Source: Zavarzinia compransoris
Lineage (GTDB): Bacteria > Pseudomonadota > Alphaproteobacteria > Zavarziniales > Zavarziniaceae
DNA: 64,000 nucleotides
Direction: 5' to 3'
Assembly (NCBI RefSeq): GCF_003173055.1
Contig: NZ_QGLF01000001.1
Location: 813,085 to 877,084, forward strand
The notes under the pieces were generated by a model. It searched no databases, was not told the origin of the DNA, and was given only the letters and a program-made list of their open reading frames with translations. Every line of letters begins with the position of its first letter. Position 1 is the stretch's first letter. Shown here one piece after another: positions 56,607 through 64,000 of this stretch. A program made the translations under genes and the position numbers.

Positions 56607-58232
56607 TTACGCCTTGGTCAGGGCGCGATAGTCGAGGCGGCGGTGGAACCAGTACTGGTACCCGCCGATATTCGGCTGCATCGCGACGTTGACATAGGGC
56701 TGGTAGAGCGGAATGCGCGGCACGTCGGTGAAGGCGAGGTCGACGAAACCCTTCACGTCCGTCTCGTAGGTCGCGGCATCGCCGGTGGCGGCGGCGTTGC
56801 GGGCGCCGTCGATCAGGGCATCCATCGCCGCCGACTTGTAACCCATGGTGTTGAAGACGGAATTCTGCCCGTGGTAGCACCAGAAGAAGAAATATTCCGG
56901 GTAGTCCAGCCAGCCCGAGAAGACGTTGGTATAGAGCGGCATTTCCTTCTTGTTCAGCTCGGTGCGCCAGTTGGCACCCGGGATCTTGTTGATCGTCGCC
57001 TTGATGCCCAGCTGGGCCAGGCTTTCCTGCAACAGGATGCACAGGGGCTCGTTCACGCCGGCAAAGCCGAGGTCGAAGGAAATCGTGGTCTCGAAGCCGT
57101 TCTCGTAACCGGCCTCGGCCAGCAGCGCCTTGGCCTTGGCCATGTCGGTGTTGAACTTGTGGGGTTGCGGCCAGGCGACCTCGGTCGCGGCATCCGCCGG
57201 CGCCCCGAACATGGGCTTGGCCAGGCCGAACATCACCGCGTCGATGATCTTCTGGTAGGGAATGGCATAGGCGATCGCCTGGCGGACCTTCGGGTTGTCG
57301 AAGGGCGGCTTGTTCACATTCATGCCGATATACTGGATGCCGTTGCTATAGGGCGTGGAGACCAGCTTCAGCTTGCCGGCCGACTTCATCTCGGCGAAAT
57401 CCTTGGACGGCAGGTCGTAGGACAGGTCGGCATCGCCCCGCTCGAGCAGCGCGCGGCGGTTGCCGGCGGAGGGCACCATGCGCCAGATCACCCGGCGCAG
57501 CGCCGGCAGCGGCCCGCCCTTCCAGTTCTCGTTGCGCTCCAGCACGACCTCGGTCCCCGCGGTCCATTTGATCACCTTGAAGGCGCCGCTGCCCGCCGTG
57601 TTCTGCTTGGTGTACTCGAGGCCCCAGGGGTCGGCCTCTGTCGCGTTCTTCTTCACCAGTTGGGAATTCAGGATGCCCGGCACGATGACCGCGAGATCGG
57701 GCACGGTCAGCCGGTCCTTGCGCAGGAAATCGACCCGGAAGGTATGGTCGTCGACGGCGACGAACTGTTCCGGCTTTTCGAGCGAGCCCGCCTTCATCTG
57801 GAAGGTCGGGAAGCCGCCGACGCTGACCGCCCGGTCCAGCGACCATTTCACATCCGCGGCCGTGACCGGCGTGCCGTCCTGGAACACCGCATCCTTGCGC
57901 AGCTTGAAGGTCGCCGACATGTCGCCGACCGTCATGTCCTCGGCCAGCTCGGGCTTGAACTTGTCGCGGTCGTAATAGGGAACGACGCCCGGGCCCTCCT
58001 TCATCTCGTGGCCGATCAGGCGGTCGTAGCAATTCCAGCTGACCTCGTAGCCGGGCACATTGGTGCCGACACCCTGGATGTCGAGATTGTTCGGGCCGCT
58101 TTCCGAGACGACGAGCAGGGTTTCCTTCCGGGCGTCGGCGCGGGCGGGCGACAGGATCGCCGGGGCGGCCACCCCGGTGCCGGCCACCACGGCGGCGGTT
58201 GACGCAGTCTTCAGGAAGTCGCGGCGGTTCAT
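56607..58232 (-). CDS. periplasmic substrate-binding protein of a peptide-type ABC importer
   Basis: A 541-aa SBP_bac_5 family receptor. The start at 58232 gives a clear Tat signal (MNRRDFLKTASTAAVVAGTG) cut after about residue 33 (PARADA). The frame upstream to 58319 lacks a signal and was rejected. Family motifs include SWNCYDRLIGHEMKEGPGVV, LAEDMTVGDMSATFKLRKDA, QDGTPVTAADVKWSLDRAVS and KVRQAIAYAIPYQKIIDAVM. AGGGGG gives a ribosome site. The ligand may be a peptide, opine or metal complex; the binding residues do not settle this. Tat export suggests folding before transport. Confidence 0.93.
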   Translation of the reverse strand: MNRRDFLKTASTAAVVAGTGVAAPAILSPARADARKETLLVVSESGPNNLDIQGVGTNVPGYEVSWNCYDRLIGHEMKEGPGVVPYYDRDKFKPELAEDMTVGDMSATFKLRKDAVFQDGTPVTAADVKWSLDRAVSVGGFPTFQMKAGSLEKPEQFVAVDDHTFRVDFLRKDRLTVPDLAVIVPGILNSQLVKKNATEADPWGLEYTKQNTAGSGAFKVIKWTAGTEVVLERNENWKGGPLPALRRVIWRMVPSAGNRRALLERGDADLSYDLPSKDFAEMKSAGKLKLVSTPYSNGIQYIGMNVNKPPFDNPKVRQAIAYAIPYQKIIDAVMFGLAKPMFGAPADAATEVAWPQPHKFNTDMAKAKALLAEAGYENGFETTISFDLGFAGVNEPLCILLQESLAQLGIKATINKIPGANWRTELNKKEMPLYTNVFSGWLDYPEYFFFWCYHGQNSVFNTMGYKSAAMDALIDGARNAAATGDAATYETDVKGFVDLAFTDVPRIPLYQPYVNVAMQPNIGGYQYWFHRRLDYRALTKA

Positions 58233-58270
58233 GGTTTGCCCCCTCTGGCATTCGATCTCTGCCTGGGACT

Positions 58271-58289
58271 CCATCAAGTCTTGTGCCAA
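58271..58289 (-). promoter_or_regulatory. possible sigma-54-like promoter of the ABC operon
   Basis: On the minus strand TTGGCAC-N5-TTGA has the GG at -24 and the correct 10-nt spacing of sigma-54 promoters, but GA in place of the nearly invariant GC at -12. It would start transcription about 30 nt ahead of the binding-protein gene. The one mismatch at a key base makes this weak. Confidence 0.3.
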
Positions 58290-58492
58290 TTCCCTGAACA
58301 CGGCCCCGGAATTTTTCAATCAATTGATTATTAAGGATAAAATTCGGCACCAGGGACAGATTCCAGCGCTCGGCATGCTGCAATGCGGCGGTTGATTGAT
58401 TGATAAATAGGCATCATGTGCAAAGTGTATACATTTTACCCTGCCTAGAAAGAGGTCGCCGTCCCCCCGCTTCCCAGCCGCGGGCAAGGCCC
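58290..58492. other. AT-rich intergenic region with palindromes
   Basis: The middle of the 295-nt gap between the ABC operon and imuA. AATCAATTGATT at 58318-58329 and TGTATACA at 58426-58433 are perfect palindromes. The latter resembles the core of GntR/FCD-family operators. A TGATTGATTGAT run lies at 58393-58404. No gene is supported. These sites may regulate the ABC operon, imuA or neither. Confidence 0.5.
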
Positions 58493-58525
58493 TTGCCAGC
58501 GATCGGATAGGAACATATAGTGAAC
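58493..58525 (+). promoter_or_regulatory. imuA: LexA-boxed SOS promoter of imuA
   Basis: GAAC-N7-GAAC at 58511-58525 is the reverse complement of the alphaproteobacterial LexA box GTTC-N7-GTTC. A -35 TTGCCA (58493-58498), a 17-nt spacer and a -10 TATAGT (58516-58521) overlap it, the -10 lying inside the LexA spacer. The predicted start of transcription is at or next to the imuA ATG at 58528, so the mRNA may be leaderless. LexA bound here would block RNA polymerase directly. Confidence 0.85.
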
Positions 58526-58527
58526 AT

Positions 58528-59334
58528 ATGAGCCCCGCCCCACCCTTTCACGCGCCCGGCGGCGCAACGCCTTCCTGTCCGCGGGACGCCCTGCGCCGGC
58601 AGATCGCCCGGATCGAGCGGGCCGCCCCCGGCGGGGCGCCGCCGCCCGTCTTCGCGCCCTTCGGCATCGCCGCGCTGGACGATGCCCTGGGCGGCGGTCT
58701 GGTCGCCGGGGCGCTGCATGAATTCGCCGGGCCGGCCGGGGCCGGGCTCGGCCTTCGCCTGGCGGGGGAACGGGGTGCCTTGGTCTGGGCCGGCCCGGCC
58801 GAGGTTTTCCGCGACCAGGGCCTGCCCTATGGCCCCGGCCTTGCCGGCCTCGGCCTCGACAGCCGTCGCCTGCTGCTGGTCGCGACCCGCAATGCGACCG
58901 ATGCCCTGTGGGCGGCGGAGGAAGCCTTGCGCTGCCCGAGCGTCGCCGCCGTGGTGGCGGAACTGCCGGGCGATGGCCCGGTGGCCGACCTGACCGCCAC
59001 CCGCCGCCTGTCGCTCGCCGCGCGGGAGGGGGGCGGCCTCGGCCTTCTCGTCCGCCACCGCGCCTTCGCCGGTACCTCCGCCGCCGCGACCCGCTGGACC
59101 GTGGCGCCCGTGCCGGGGCCGCTGGACGGCTGGGGCGGCCTCGGGGCGGCGGCCTTCGATCTCGACCTTACCCGCAACCGCCGCGGCCCCGTCGGCCGCT
59201 GGTCCCTGGCTTGGAGGCGTGATGAGCGGTGTTTCACCCTCGCGGCGCCATCTCTCGATCTGGCTGCCGTTCCTGCCCACCGACCGCATCCGCCGCGACC
59301 GGGGGCTGTCCTCCCGCTTCGCCGCGCCGGGTGA
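58528..59334 (+). CDS. imuA: ImuA, RecA-like mutasome accessory protein
   Basis: A 268-aa protein of the SulA/RecA-like ImuA family that works with ImuB and DnaE2 in translesion synthesis. Conserved parts are FGIAALDDALGGGLVAGALH, EFAGPAGAGLGLRLAGERGA, AEEALRCPSVAAVVAELPG and the terminal-region FDLDLTRNRRGPVGRWSLAW. The P-loop is degenerate. There is no ribosome site because the LexA box runs to 2 nt before the ATG. The last 113 bp overlap imuB in another frame, which may mean the natural end is a non-conserved extension. Confidence 0.92.
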   Translation: MSPAPPFHAPGGATPSCPRDALRRQIARIERAAPGGAPPPVFAPFGIAALDDALGGGLVAGALHEFAGPAGAGLGLRLAGERGALVWAGPAEVFRDQGLPYGPGLAGLGLDSRRLLLVATRNATDALWAAEEALRCPSVAAVVAELPGDGPVADLTATRRLSLAAREGGGLGLLVRHRAFAGTSAAATRWTVAPVPGPLDGWGGLGAAAFDLDLTRNRRGPVGRWSLAWRRDERCFTLAAPSLDLAAVPAHRPHPPRPGAVLPLRRAG

Positions 59335-60793
59335 CGGCCCGGCGCTGGTCACCGTCGGCAAGCGCGGCAGCGCGCTGCGGCTGAGCGCCGCCGATGCCGC
59401 CGCCCGCGCCCTCGGCCTGGCGCCAGGGCTGGCGCTGGCCGATGCCCAGGCCATGTATCCCGCCCTCGACATCGTGCCCGAGGATGCGGCGGCCGATCGC
59501 ACCCTGCTGGAATGGCTGGCCGAGGGCATGGAAGCCTGGACGCCCCTCGTCGCCCTGGATCCCCCGGACGGCCTGCTGCTGGACATCACCGGCTGCGCCC
59601 ATCTCTTCGACGGCGAGGTGGCGATGGCCGCCGCCATCCGCCGGCAGTTGAACGCGCGCGGCATCCATGCCCGCATCGCCGTGGCGGGCACGGTCGGCTG
59701 CGCCTCGGCGCTGGCCCGCCACGGGGCCGAGGTGGCGGCGGCCCGGGGGCGGGAACGCGCCCTGCTCGCCCCCCTGCCCCTGGCCGCCCTCCGCCTCGAC
59801 GACAACCGTATCCGGGGCCTGGAGGAAGCCGGGCTCGAAACCGTGGCCGACCTGCTGTCGCGCCCGCGAGCGCCGCTGGCCGCCCGCTACGGCGCTGTCC
59901 TGCTGCATCGCCTGGACCAAGCCCTCGGCCTTGTCGACGAGCCGATCTCGCCCCGCCGCCCGGTGCCCGAATATCTGGTCGAACGCCGGCTGCTGGAGCC
60001 GATCGGCCTGGAAAGCCATATCCTCGCCGCGCTTGCGGCCCTGGGCGATCTTCTCGGCGGGCAGTTGGAGACGGCGGGCCTCGGCGCCGCCCGGATCGAG
60101 GCCAGCCTGTTCCGGGTCGACGGCAAGGTGGAGCGGCTGACGGTCGGGGCCAGCCGGCCGCTGGTGCGGGGGGACGAGATGCGCCGCCTGTTCGCCGACC
60201 GGCTGGCCGCCCTGAAGGATGGCGTCGAAGCCGGTTTCGGCTTCGAACTGATCCGCCTTGCCGCCGTCGAGACCGCCCGCCGCCCGCCCCGCCAGCCGGG
60301 CTTCGACGGCGCCGCCGCCCTCGACGCGGAACAGGCCTTCGCCGGCCTCGTCGATCACCTGACGGCCCGGCTCGGCGCCGCGCAGGTGCGCCGCCTCGCC
60401 CCCCGGGACAGCCATGTGCCGGAACGGGCCATGGCCCTGGCCGGGGCGGGCGACCGGCCGCCGCCCGCGCCGGCCCCGGCGCAGGACAGCCAAATCCCCG
60501 CCCGTCCCTTCCGCCTCTTCGAGCGGCCGGAGGCGATCGAAGCCCTGGCCGAGGTACCCGACGGCCCGCCCCGGCGCTTTCGCTGGCGCAGCGCCTGGCA
60601 CCAGGTCGCCCGCGCCGAAGGGCCGGAGCGGATCGCCACCGAATGGTGGCAGGCGGCGGACGACGGCCTGCCCACCCGCGACTATTTCCGCATCGAGACC
60701 GAGGCCGGCCTGCGGCTCTGGCTGTTCCGCGCCGGGCTTTACGGCCGCGAGACCGACCGCCCGTCCTGGCACCTGCACGGGGTCTTCCTGTGA
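59222..60793 (+). CDS. imuB: ImuB, catalytically inactive Y-family polymerase
   Basis: A 523-aa Y-family-like protein that ties DnaE2 to the beta clamp. It starts MSGVSPSRRHLSIWLPFLPT, DRIRRDRG, as ImuB proteins do. The palm (about 60-200, ALDIVPEDAAADRTLLEWLA, DPPDGLLLDITGCAHLFDGE) lacks the acidic pair of active polymerases. The little-finger region follows, then a proline-rich linker (DRPPPAPAPAQDSQIPARPF) and a C-terminal domain (AWHQVARAEGPERIATEWWQ). GGAGG lies 4 nt upstream of the ATG; GTG 59219 is in frame. Its stop overlaps dnaE2. Confidence 0.92.
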   Translation: MSGVSPSRRHLSIWLPFLPTDRIRRDRGLSSRFAAPGDGPALVTVGKRGSALRLSAADAAARALGLAPGLALADAQAMYPALDIVPEDAAADRTLLEWLAEGMEAWTPLVALDPPDGLLLDITGCAHLFDGEVAMAAAIRRQLNARGIHARIAVAGTVGCASALARHGAEVAAARGRERALLAPLPLAALRLDDNRIRGLEEAGLETVADLLSRPRAPLAARYGAVLLHRLDQALGLVDEPISPRRPVPEYLVERRLLEPIGLESHILAALAALGDLLGGQLETAGLGAARIEASLFRVDGKVERLTVGASRPLVRGDEMRRLFADRLAALKDGVEAGFGFELIRLAAVETARRPPRQPGFDGAAALDAEQAFAGLVDHLTARLGAAQVRRLAPRDSHVPERAMALAGAGDRPPPAPAPAQDSQIPARPFRLFERPEAIEALAEVPDGPPRRFRWRSAWHQVARAEGPERIATEWWQAADDGLPTRDYFRIETEAGLRLWLFRAGLYGRETDRPSWHLHGVFL

Positions 60794-63700
60794 GCGCCGC
60801 CTATGCCGAGCTTGCGGTCGCCACCGGTTACAGCTTCCTGCGCGGCGCCTCCCACGCCGACGAACTGGTGCTGACGGCGAAGGCCCTCGGCCTTGCCGGG
60901 ATCGGCGTCGCCGACCGCAATTCGGTGGCGGGCGTGGTCCGGGCCCATGTCGCGGCCCGGGACCAGGGTTTCCGCCTGATCGTCGGCGCCCGCCTGGTCT
61001 TTCGCGACGGCACGCCCGATATCCTGGCCTATCCGCGCGACCGGGCGGCCTGGGCCCGCCTCACCCGCCTGCTCGCCCAGGGCAAGTTGCGGGCACCCAA
61101 GGGTGAGTGCCATCTCGACCTCGCCGATCTCGACCGCTGGCAGGAGGGGCTGAACCTGATCCTGTGCCCGCCCGCCCTGCCGGACGAGGGGGTGACCGCC
61201 GCCGTGCTGCGCCGCTTCCGGGGCCGGATCCGGCTCGGCGCCGCCATGCTCTACCAGGGTGACGACCACCGCCGCCTCGCCCGGCTGCGGGCCCTGGCAC
61301 AGGCCGCCCGGGTGCCCCTGCTGGCGACGAACGACGTCCTCTATCACAGTCCGGCGCGCCGCCCCCTGGCCGATGTCATGACCTGCATCCGCGAGCATGT
61401 CACCCTCGAGGCGGCGGGCCTTCGCCTGGCCGCCAATGCCGAACGCCACCTGAAGCCGCCGGCCGAAATGGCCCGCCTGTTCGCCCAGGCGCCGGAAGCG
61501 GTGGCGGAAACCCTGGCCTTTCTCGACGACTGCCGCTTCTCGCTCGACCAATTGTCCTACGATTATCCCGACGAGATCGTCGCCGGTTACAGCGATCCCC
61601 AGTCCGCCCTGGCGGCCCTGGCGGAACGGGGCATCGCCTGGCGTTACCCCGGCGGCATGCCGGACAGGACCCGCCGCACCCTGGACAAGGAACTGGCCCT
61701 GATCGGCCGCCTGTCCTATGCGCCCTATTTCCTCACCGTCCACGACATCGTCCGCTTTGCGCGGGGGCAAGGCATCCTGTGCCAGGGTCGGGGCTCGGCG
61801 GCCAATTCCCTCGTCTGCTATCTTCTCGGTATCACCGAGGTCAACCCGGAGGAAGTGGACCTCCTGTTCGAGCGTTTCGTCAGTGCCGAGCGGCAGGAAC
61901 CGCCCGATATCGACGTCGATTTCGAGCACGAGCGCCGGGAAGAAGTGATCCAATATATCTACAGGCGTTACGGCCGCGACCGCGCCGCCCTTGCCGCCAC
62001 CGTGATCTCCTATCGCGGGCGCAGCGCGATGCGCGAGGTCGGCAAGGTCTTCGGCCTTTCCGGCGATATTGCCGGGCGGCTGTCCGGCATGCTGTGGGGC
62101 TGGAGCCGGAAGGGCATCGCCGACGACGAGGCCAGGCGCGCCGGCCTCGACCCCGGGGACCGGCGGCTCGGCCTCGCCCTCGATCTGGCGCGCGAACTGA
62201 CCGGCTTTCCGCGCCATCTGTCGCAGCATGTGGGCGGCTTCGTCATCACCCGGGGCCGGCTCGACGAACTGGTGCCGATCGAGAATGCGGCGATGGCGGA
62301 CCGTTTCGTCGTCGAATGGGACAAGGACGATCTCGATGCCCTGCGCATCCTGAAGATCGACGTGCTGGCGCTCGGCATGCTCACCTGCATCCGCAAGGCG
62401 CTGGGCCTGATGCGCGACCGTTACGGCCTGTCCGGGCACATGGGGGATATTCCCCGGAACGAGGCCGCGGTCTACGACATGCTGTGCACGGCGGATTCCG
62501 TCGGCCTCTTCCAGGTCGAAAGCCGGGCGCAGATGACCATGCTGCCGCGCCTGAAGCCGCGCAATTACTACGACCTCGTGATCGAGGTGGCGATCGTCCG
62601 CCCCGGCCCGATCCAGGGCAACATGGTGCATCCCTACCTGAAGCGCCGGAACGGGGAGGAGGTCGTCGAATACCCGGGCCCGAAGGACGGCGACCCCCGC
62701 GAATTGGAGCGGGTCCTGAAGAAGACCTGCGGCGTGCCCCTGTTCCAGGAACAGGCGATGCAGATCGCCATGGTCGCCGCCGAATTCAGCGGCGACGAGG
62801 CCGACCGGCTGCGCCGGGCCATGGCGACCTTCCGCCGGACCGGCACCATCCACCTCTACCAGGACCGTTTCGTCGGCCGCATGATCGAGCGCGGCTATCC
62901 CGAGGATTTCGCCAAGGGCTGCTTCGAGCAGATCAAGGGCTTCGGCGACTACGGCTTTCCGGAAAGCCATGCCGCCAGCTTCGCCCTGCTGGTCTATGTC
63001 TCGGCCTGGATCAAGTGCCGGTACCCGGATGTCTTTGCCGCCGCCATCCTGAACAGCCAGCCCATGGGGTTCTACGCCCCCGCCCAACTGGTGCGCGATG
63101 CCGCCGAACACGGGGTCGAGATCCGCCCCGTCGACATCAATGCCTCGGTCTGGGACAACGGGCTGGAGCCCGGCGGCCAAGGCCGCCTGCATCCCCGCTT
63201 CGCGGCCATGGCCGGGGCGATCCGGGCAAGCCATGCGCTTCGCCTCGGCTTTCGCCAGATCGACGGCTTCAAGGAAGAAGACGCCCGCCGGATCGAGGCC
63301 GGGCGCGGCGCCGGCTTCGATTCCATCCGCGACCTCTGGCTACGCACCGGCCTGCCGGTCGCGGCGCTGGAGCGGCTGGCCCTGGCCGATGGCTTCCGCT
63401 CGCTCGGCCTCGACCGGCGCGACGCGCTCTGGGCGGTGAAGGGCCTGCGCCGGGCGGGCGACAAGGACGACCTGCCGCTGTTCCGCACCGCGGCCGACCC
63501 CGGCACGGTGGAACCCGACGCGGCCCTGACCCCGCTTACCCCGGGCCAGCAGGTGATCGAGGACTACCACCGTCTGCATCTGTCGCTGAAGGGGCACCCG
63601 GTCGGCTTCCTGCGCGACCGCCTGCGTGCCGCCGGCGCCGTCCGCAACATCGATCTCGCAAGCCTGAAATCCGGCCGCCGCCTCACCGTCTCGGGCCTCG

Positions 63701-63990
63701 TCCTCGTCCGCCAGCGCCCGGGCACCGCCAGCGGCGTCATCTTCATGACCCTGGAAGACGAGACCGGCATCGCCAATATCGTGGTCTGGCCGAAGATCTA
63801 CGAACAATTCCGCCCCATCGTGCTGGGGGCGCGCCTCGTCACCGTCACCGGCCGCCTGCAAGCCGCGGAAAACGTCATCCACGTCATCGCCGCCACGATC
63901 GACGACCGCACCCCCTGGCTCGCCGAAATCGCCAGGGGCGACCGCCGCAGCCCCGCCACCGCCCTGCCCAAGGGCCGGAATTTTCATTGA
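60790..63990 (+). CDS. dnaE2: error-prone DNA polymerase III alpha subunit DnaE2 (ImuC)
   Basis: SOS-induced translesion polymerase. The 1066-aa product starts at a GTG overlapping the imuB stop. It has an N-terminal PHP domain (ATGYSFLRGASHADELVLTA), CQGRGSAANSLVCYLLGITE, the catalytic aspartates in PPDIDVDFEHERREEV (D373, D375, D377), GGFVITRGRLDELVPIENAA and FGDYGFPESHAASFALLVYV. An OB fold follows near 930-1020 (SGVIFMTLEDETGIANIVVW), and it ends SPATALPKGRNFH. DnaE2 proteins are about 1050-1090 aa, so it is complete. It forms the mutasome with ImuA and ImuB. Confidence 0.97.
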   Translation: MSAAYAELAVATGYSFLRGASHADELVLTAKALGLAGIGVADRNSVAGVVRAHVAARDQGFRLIVGARLVFRDGTPDILAYPRDRAAWARLTRLLAQGKLRAPKGECHLDLADLDRWQEGLNLILCPPALPDEGVTAAVLRRFRGRIRLGAAMLYQGDDHRRLARLRALAQAARVPLLATNDVLYHSPARRPLADVMTCIREHVTLEAAGLRLAANAERHLKPPAEMARLFAQAPEAVAETLAFLDDCRFSLDQLSYDYPDEIVAGYSDPQSALAALAERGIAWRYPGGMPDRTRRTLDKELALIGRLSYAPYFLTVHDIVRFARGQGILCQGRGSAANSLVCYLLGITEVNPEEVDLLFERFVSAERQEPPDIDVDFEHERREEVIQYIYRRYGRDRAALAATVISYRGRSAMREVGKVFGLSGDIAGRLSGMLWGWSRKGIADDEARRAGLDPGDRRLGLALDLARELTGFPRHLSQHVGGFVITRGRLDELVPIENAAMADRFVVEWDKDDLDALRILKIDVLALGMLTCIRKALGLMRDRYGLSGHMGDIPRNEAAVYDMLCTADSVGLFQVESRAQMTMLPRLKPRNYYDLVIEVAIVRPGPIQGNMVHPYLKRRNGEEVVEYPGPKDGDPRELERVLKKTCGVPLFQEQAMQIAMVAAEFSGDEADRLRRAMATFRRTGTIHLYQDRFVGRMIERGYPEDFAKGCFEQIKGFGDYGFPESHAASFALLVYVSAWIKCRYPDVFAAAILNSQPMGFYAPAQLVRDAAEHGVEIRPVDINASVWDNGLEPGGQGRLHPRFAAMAGAIRASHALRLGFRQIDGFKEEDARRIEAGRGAGFDSIRDLWLRTGLPVAALERLALADGFRSLGLDRRDALWAVKGLRRAGDKDDLPLFRTAADPGTVEPDAALTPLTPGQQVIEDYHRLHLSLKGHPVGFLRDRLRAAGAVRNIDLASLKSGRRLTVSGLVLVRQRPGTASGVIFMTLEDETGIANIVVWPKIYEQFRPIVLGARLVTVTGRLQAAENVIHVIAATIDDRTPWLAEIARGDRRSPATALPKGRNFH

Positions 63991-64000
63991 GGCGAGAGGC

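Noticed and set aside
59512-60789. Open frame extending dnaE2 426 codons upstream
   Set aside because: It runs through imuB in another frame and is Arg/Pro/Gly-rich noise. The PHP domain begins right after the GTG at 60790.

Overview
The window looks like the chromosome of a free-living, high-GC alphaproteobacterium, probably near Rhodospirillales. The evidence is a pdhA / lipoyl-pdhB / pdhC / lpd / lipA cluster, hfq-hflX next to ntrXY-ntrCB-dusB, a fused ispDF, petABC divergent from trmL-hemF, the mutasome set imuA-imuB-dnaE2, and a NadQ-type regulator. A complete isc operon, rather than only suf, narrows the choice within the class. No rRNA, tRNA, CRISPR array, IS element or prophage was recognised. 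Most genes are tightly packed with 1-13 bp overlaps, so most of the interest lies in a few intergenic regions and two small accessory patches.

Layout. 1-2.2 kb: nadB (cut by the window edge) and nadA on the minus strand, with two tandem palindromes ahead of nadA. 2.3-3.9 kb: a PIN toxin/antitoxin pair with its own palindrome and an unrecognised 309-aa gene. 3.9-8.1 kb: nadQ, tyrS, anmK and an alpha/beta hydrolase. 8.1-16.6 kb: cysE-iscR-iscS-iscS-iscU-iscA-hscB-hscA-fdx-iscX-tenA, preceded by a 25-bp palindrome resembling an IscR type 1 site. 16.7-18.1 kb: an orphan DnaB/RecA-fold ATPase beside a ParE-type toxin pair. 18.1-22.2 kb: hemF-trmL facing away from petABC, which ends in a strong terminator. 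22.2-25.6 kb: mtnP, lemA, an M48 protease, ftsB and a small membrane protein. 25.8-32.3 kb: pyruvate dehydrogenase, lipoate synthase and a COQ10/RatA-like START protein. 32.3-33.8 kb: a membrane protein and a sterol-desaturase-family hydroxylase.

33.8-36.3 kb: an AAA ATPase plus HNH nuclease pair flanked by unusually AT-rich DNA. This resembles the Septu/PtuAB type of phage defence and is the best candidate for a laterally acquired system. 36.3-40.2 kb: a DedA/YqaA-like protein, a methyltransferase, mazG, hflX and hfq. 40.5-47.8 kb: the nitrogen regulators ntrX, ntrY, ntrC and ntrB with dusB. 48-53 kb: ispDF, pgpA, pncC, murI, an AraC regulator and an EamA exporter. 53-58.2 kb: a peptide/nickel-type ABC importer. 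58.5-64 kb: imuA-imuB-dnaE2 under a LexA box that sits inside the promoter.

Functionally, the isc products build Fe-S clusters needed by NadA, LipA, the Rieske protein and ferredoxin encoded in the same window. NadQ probably represses nadA/nadB, Hfq and the Ntr systems supply global control, and the SOS cassette supplies damage-induced mutagenesis.
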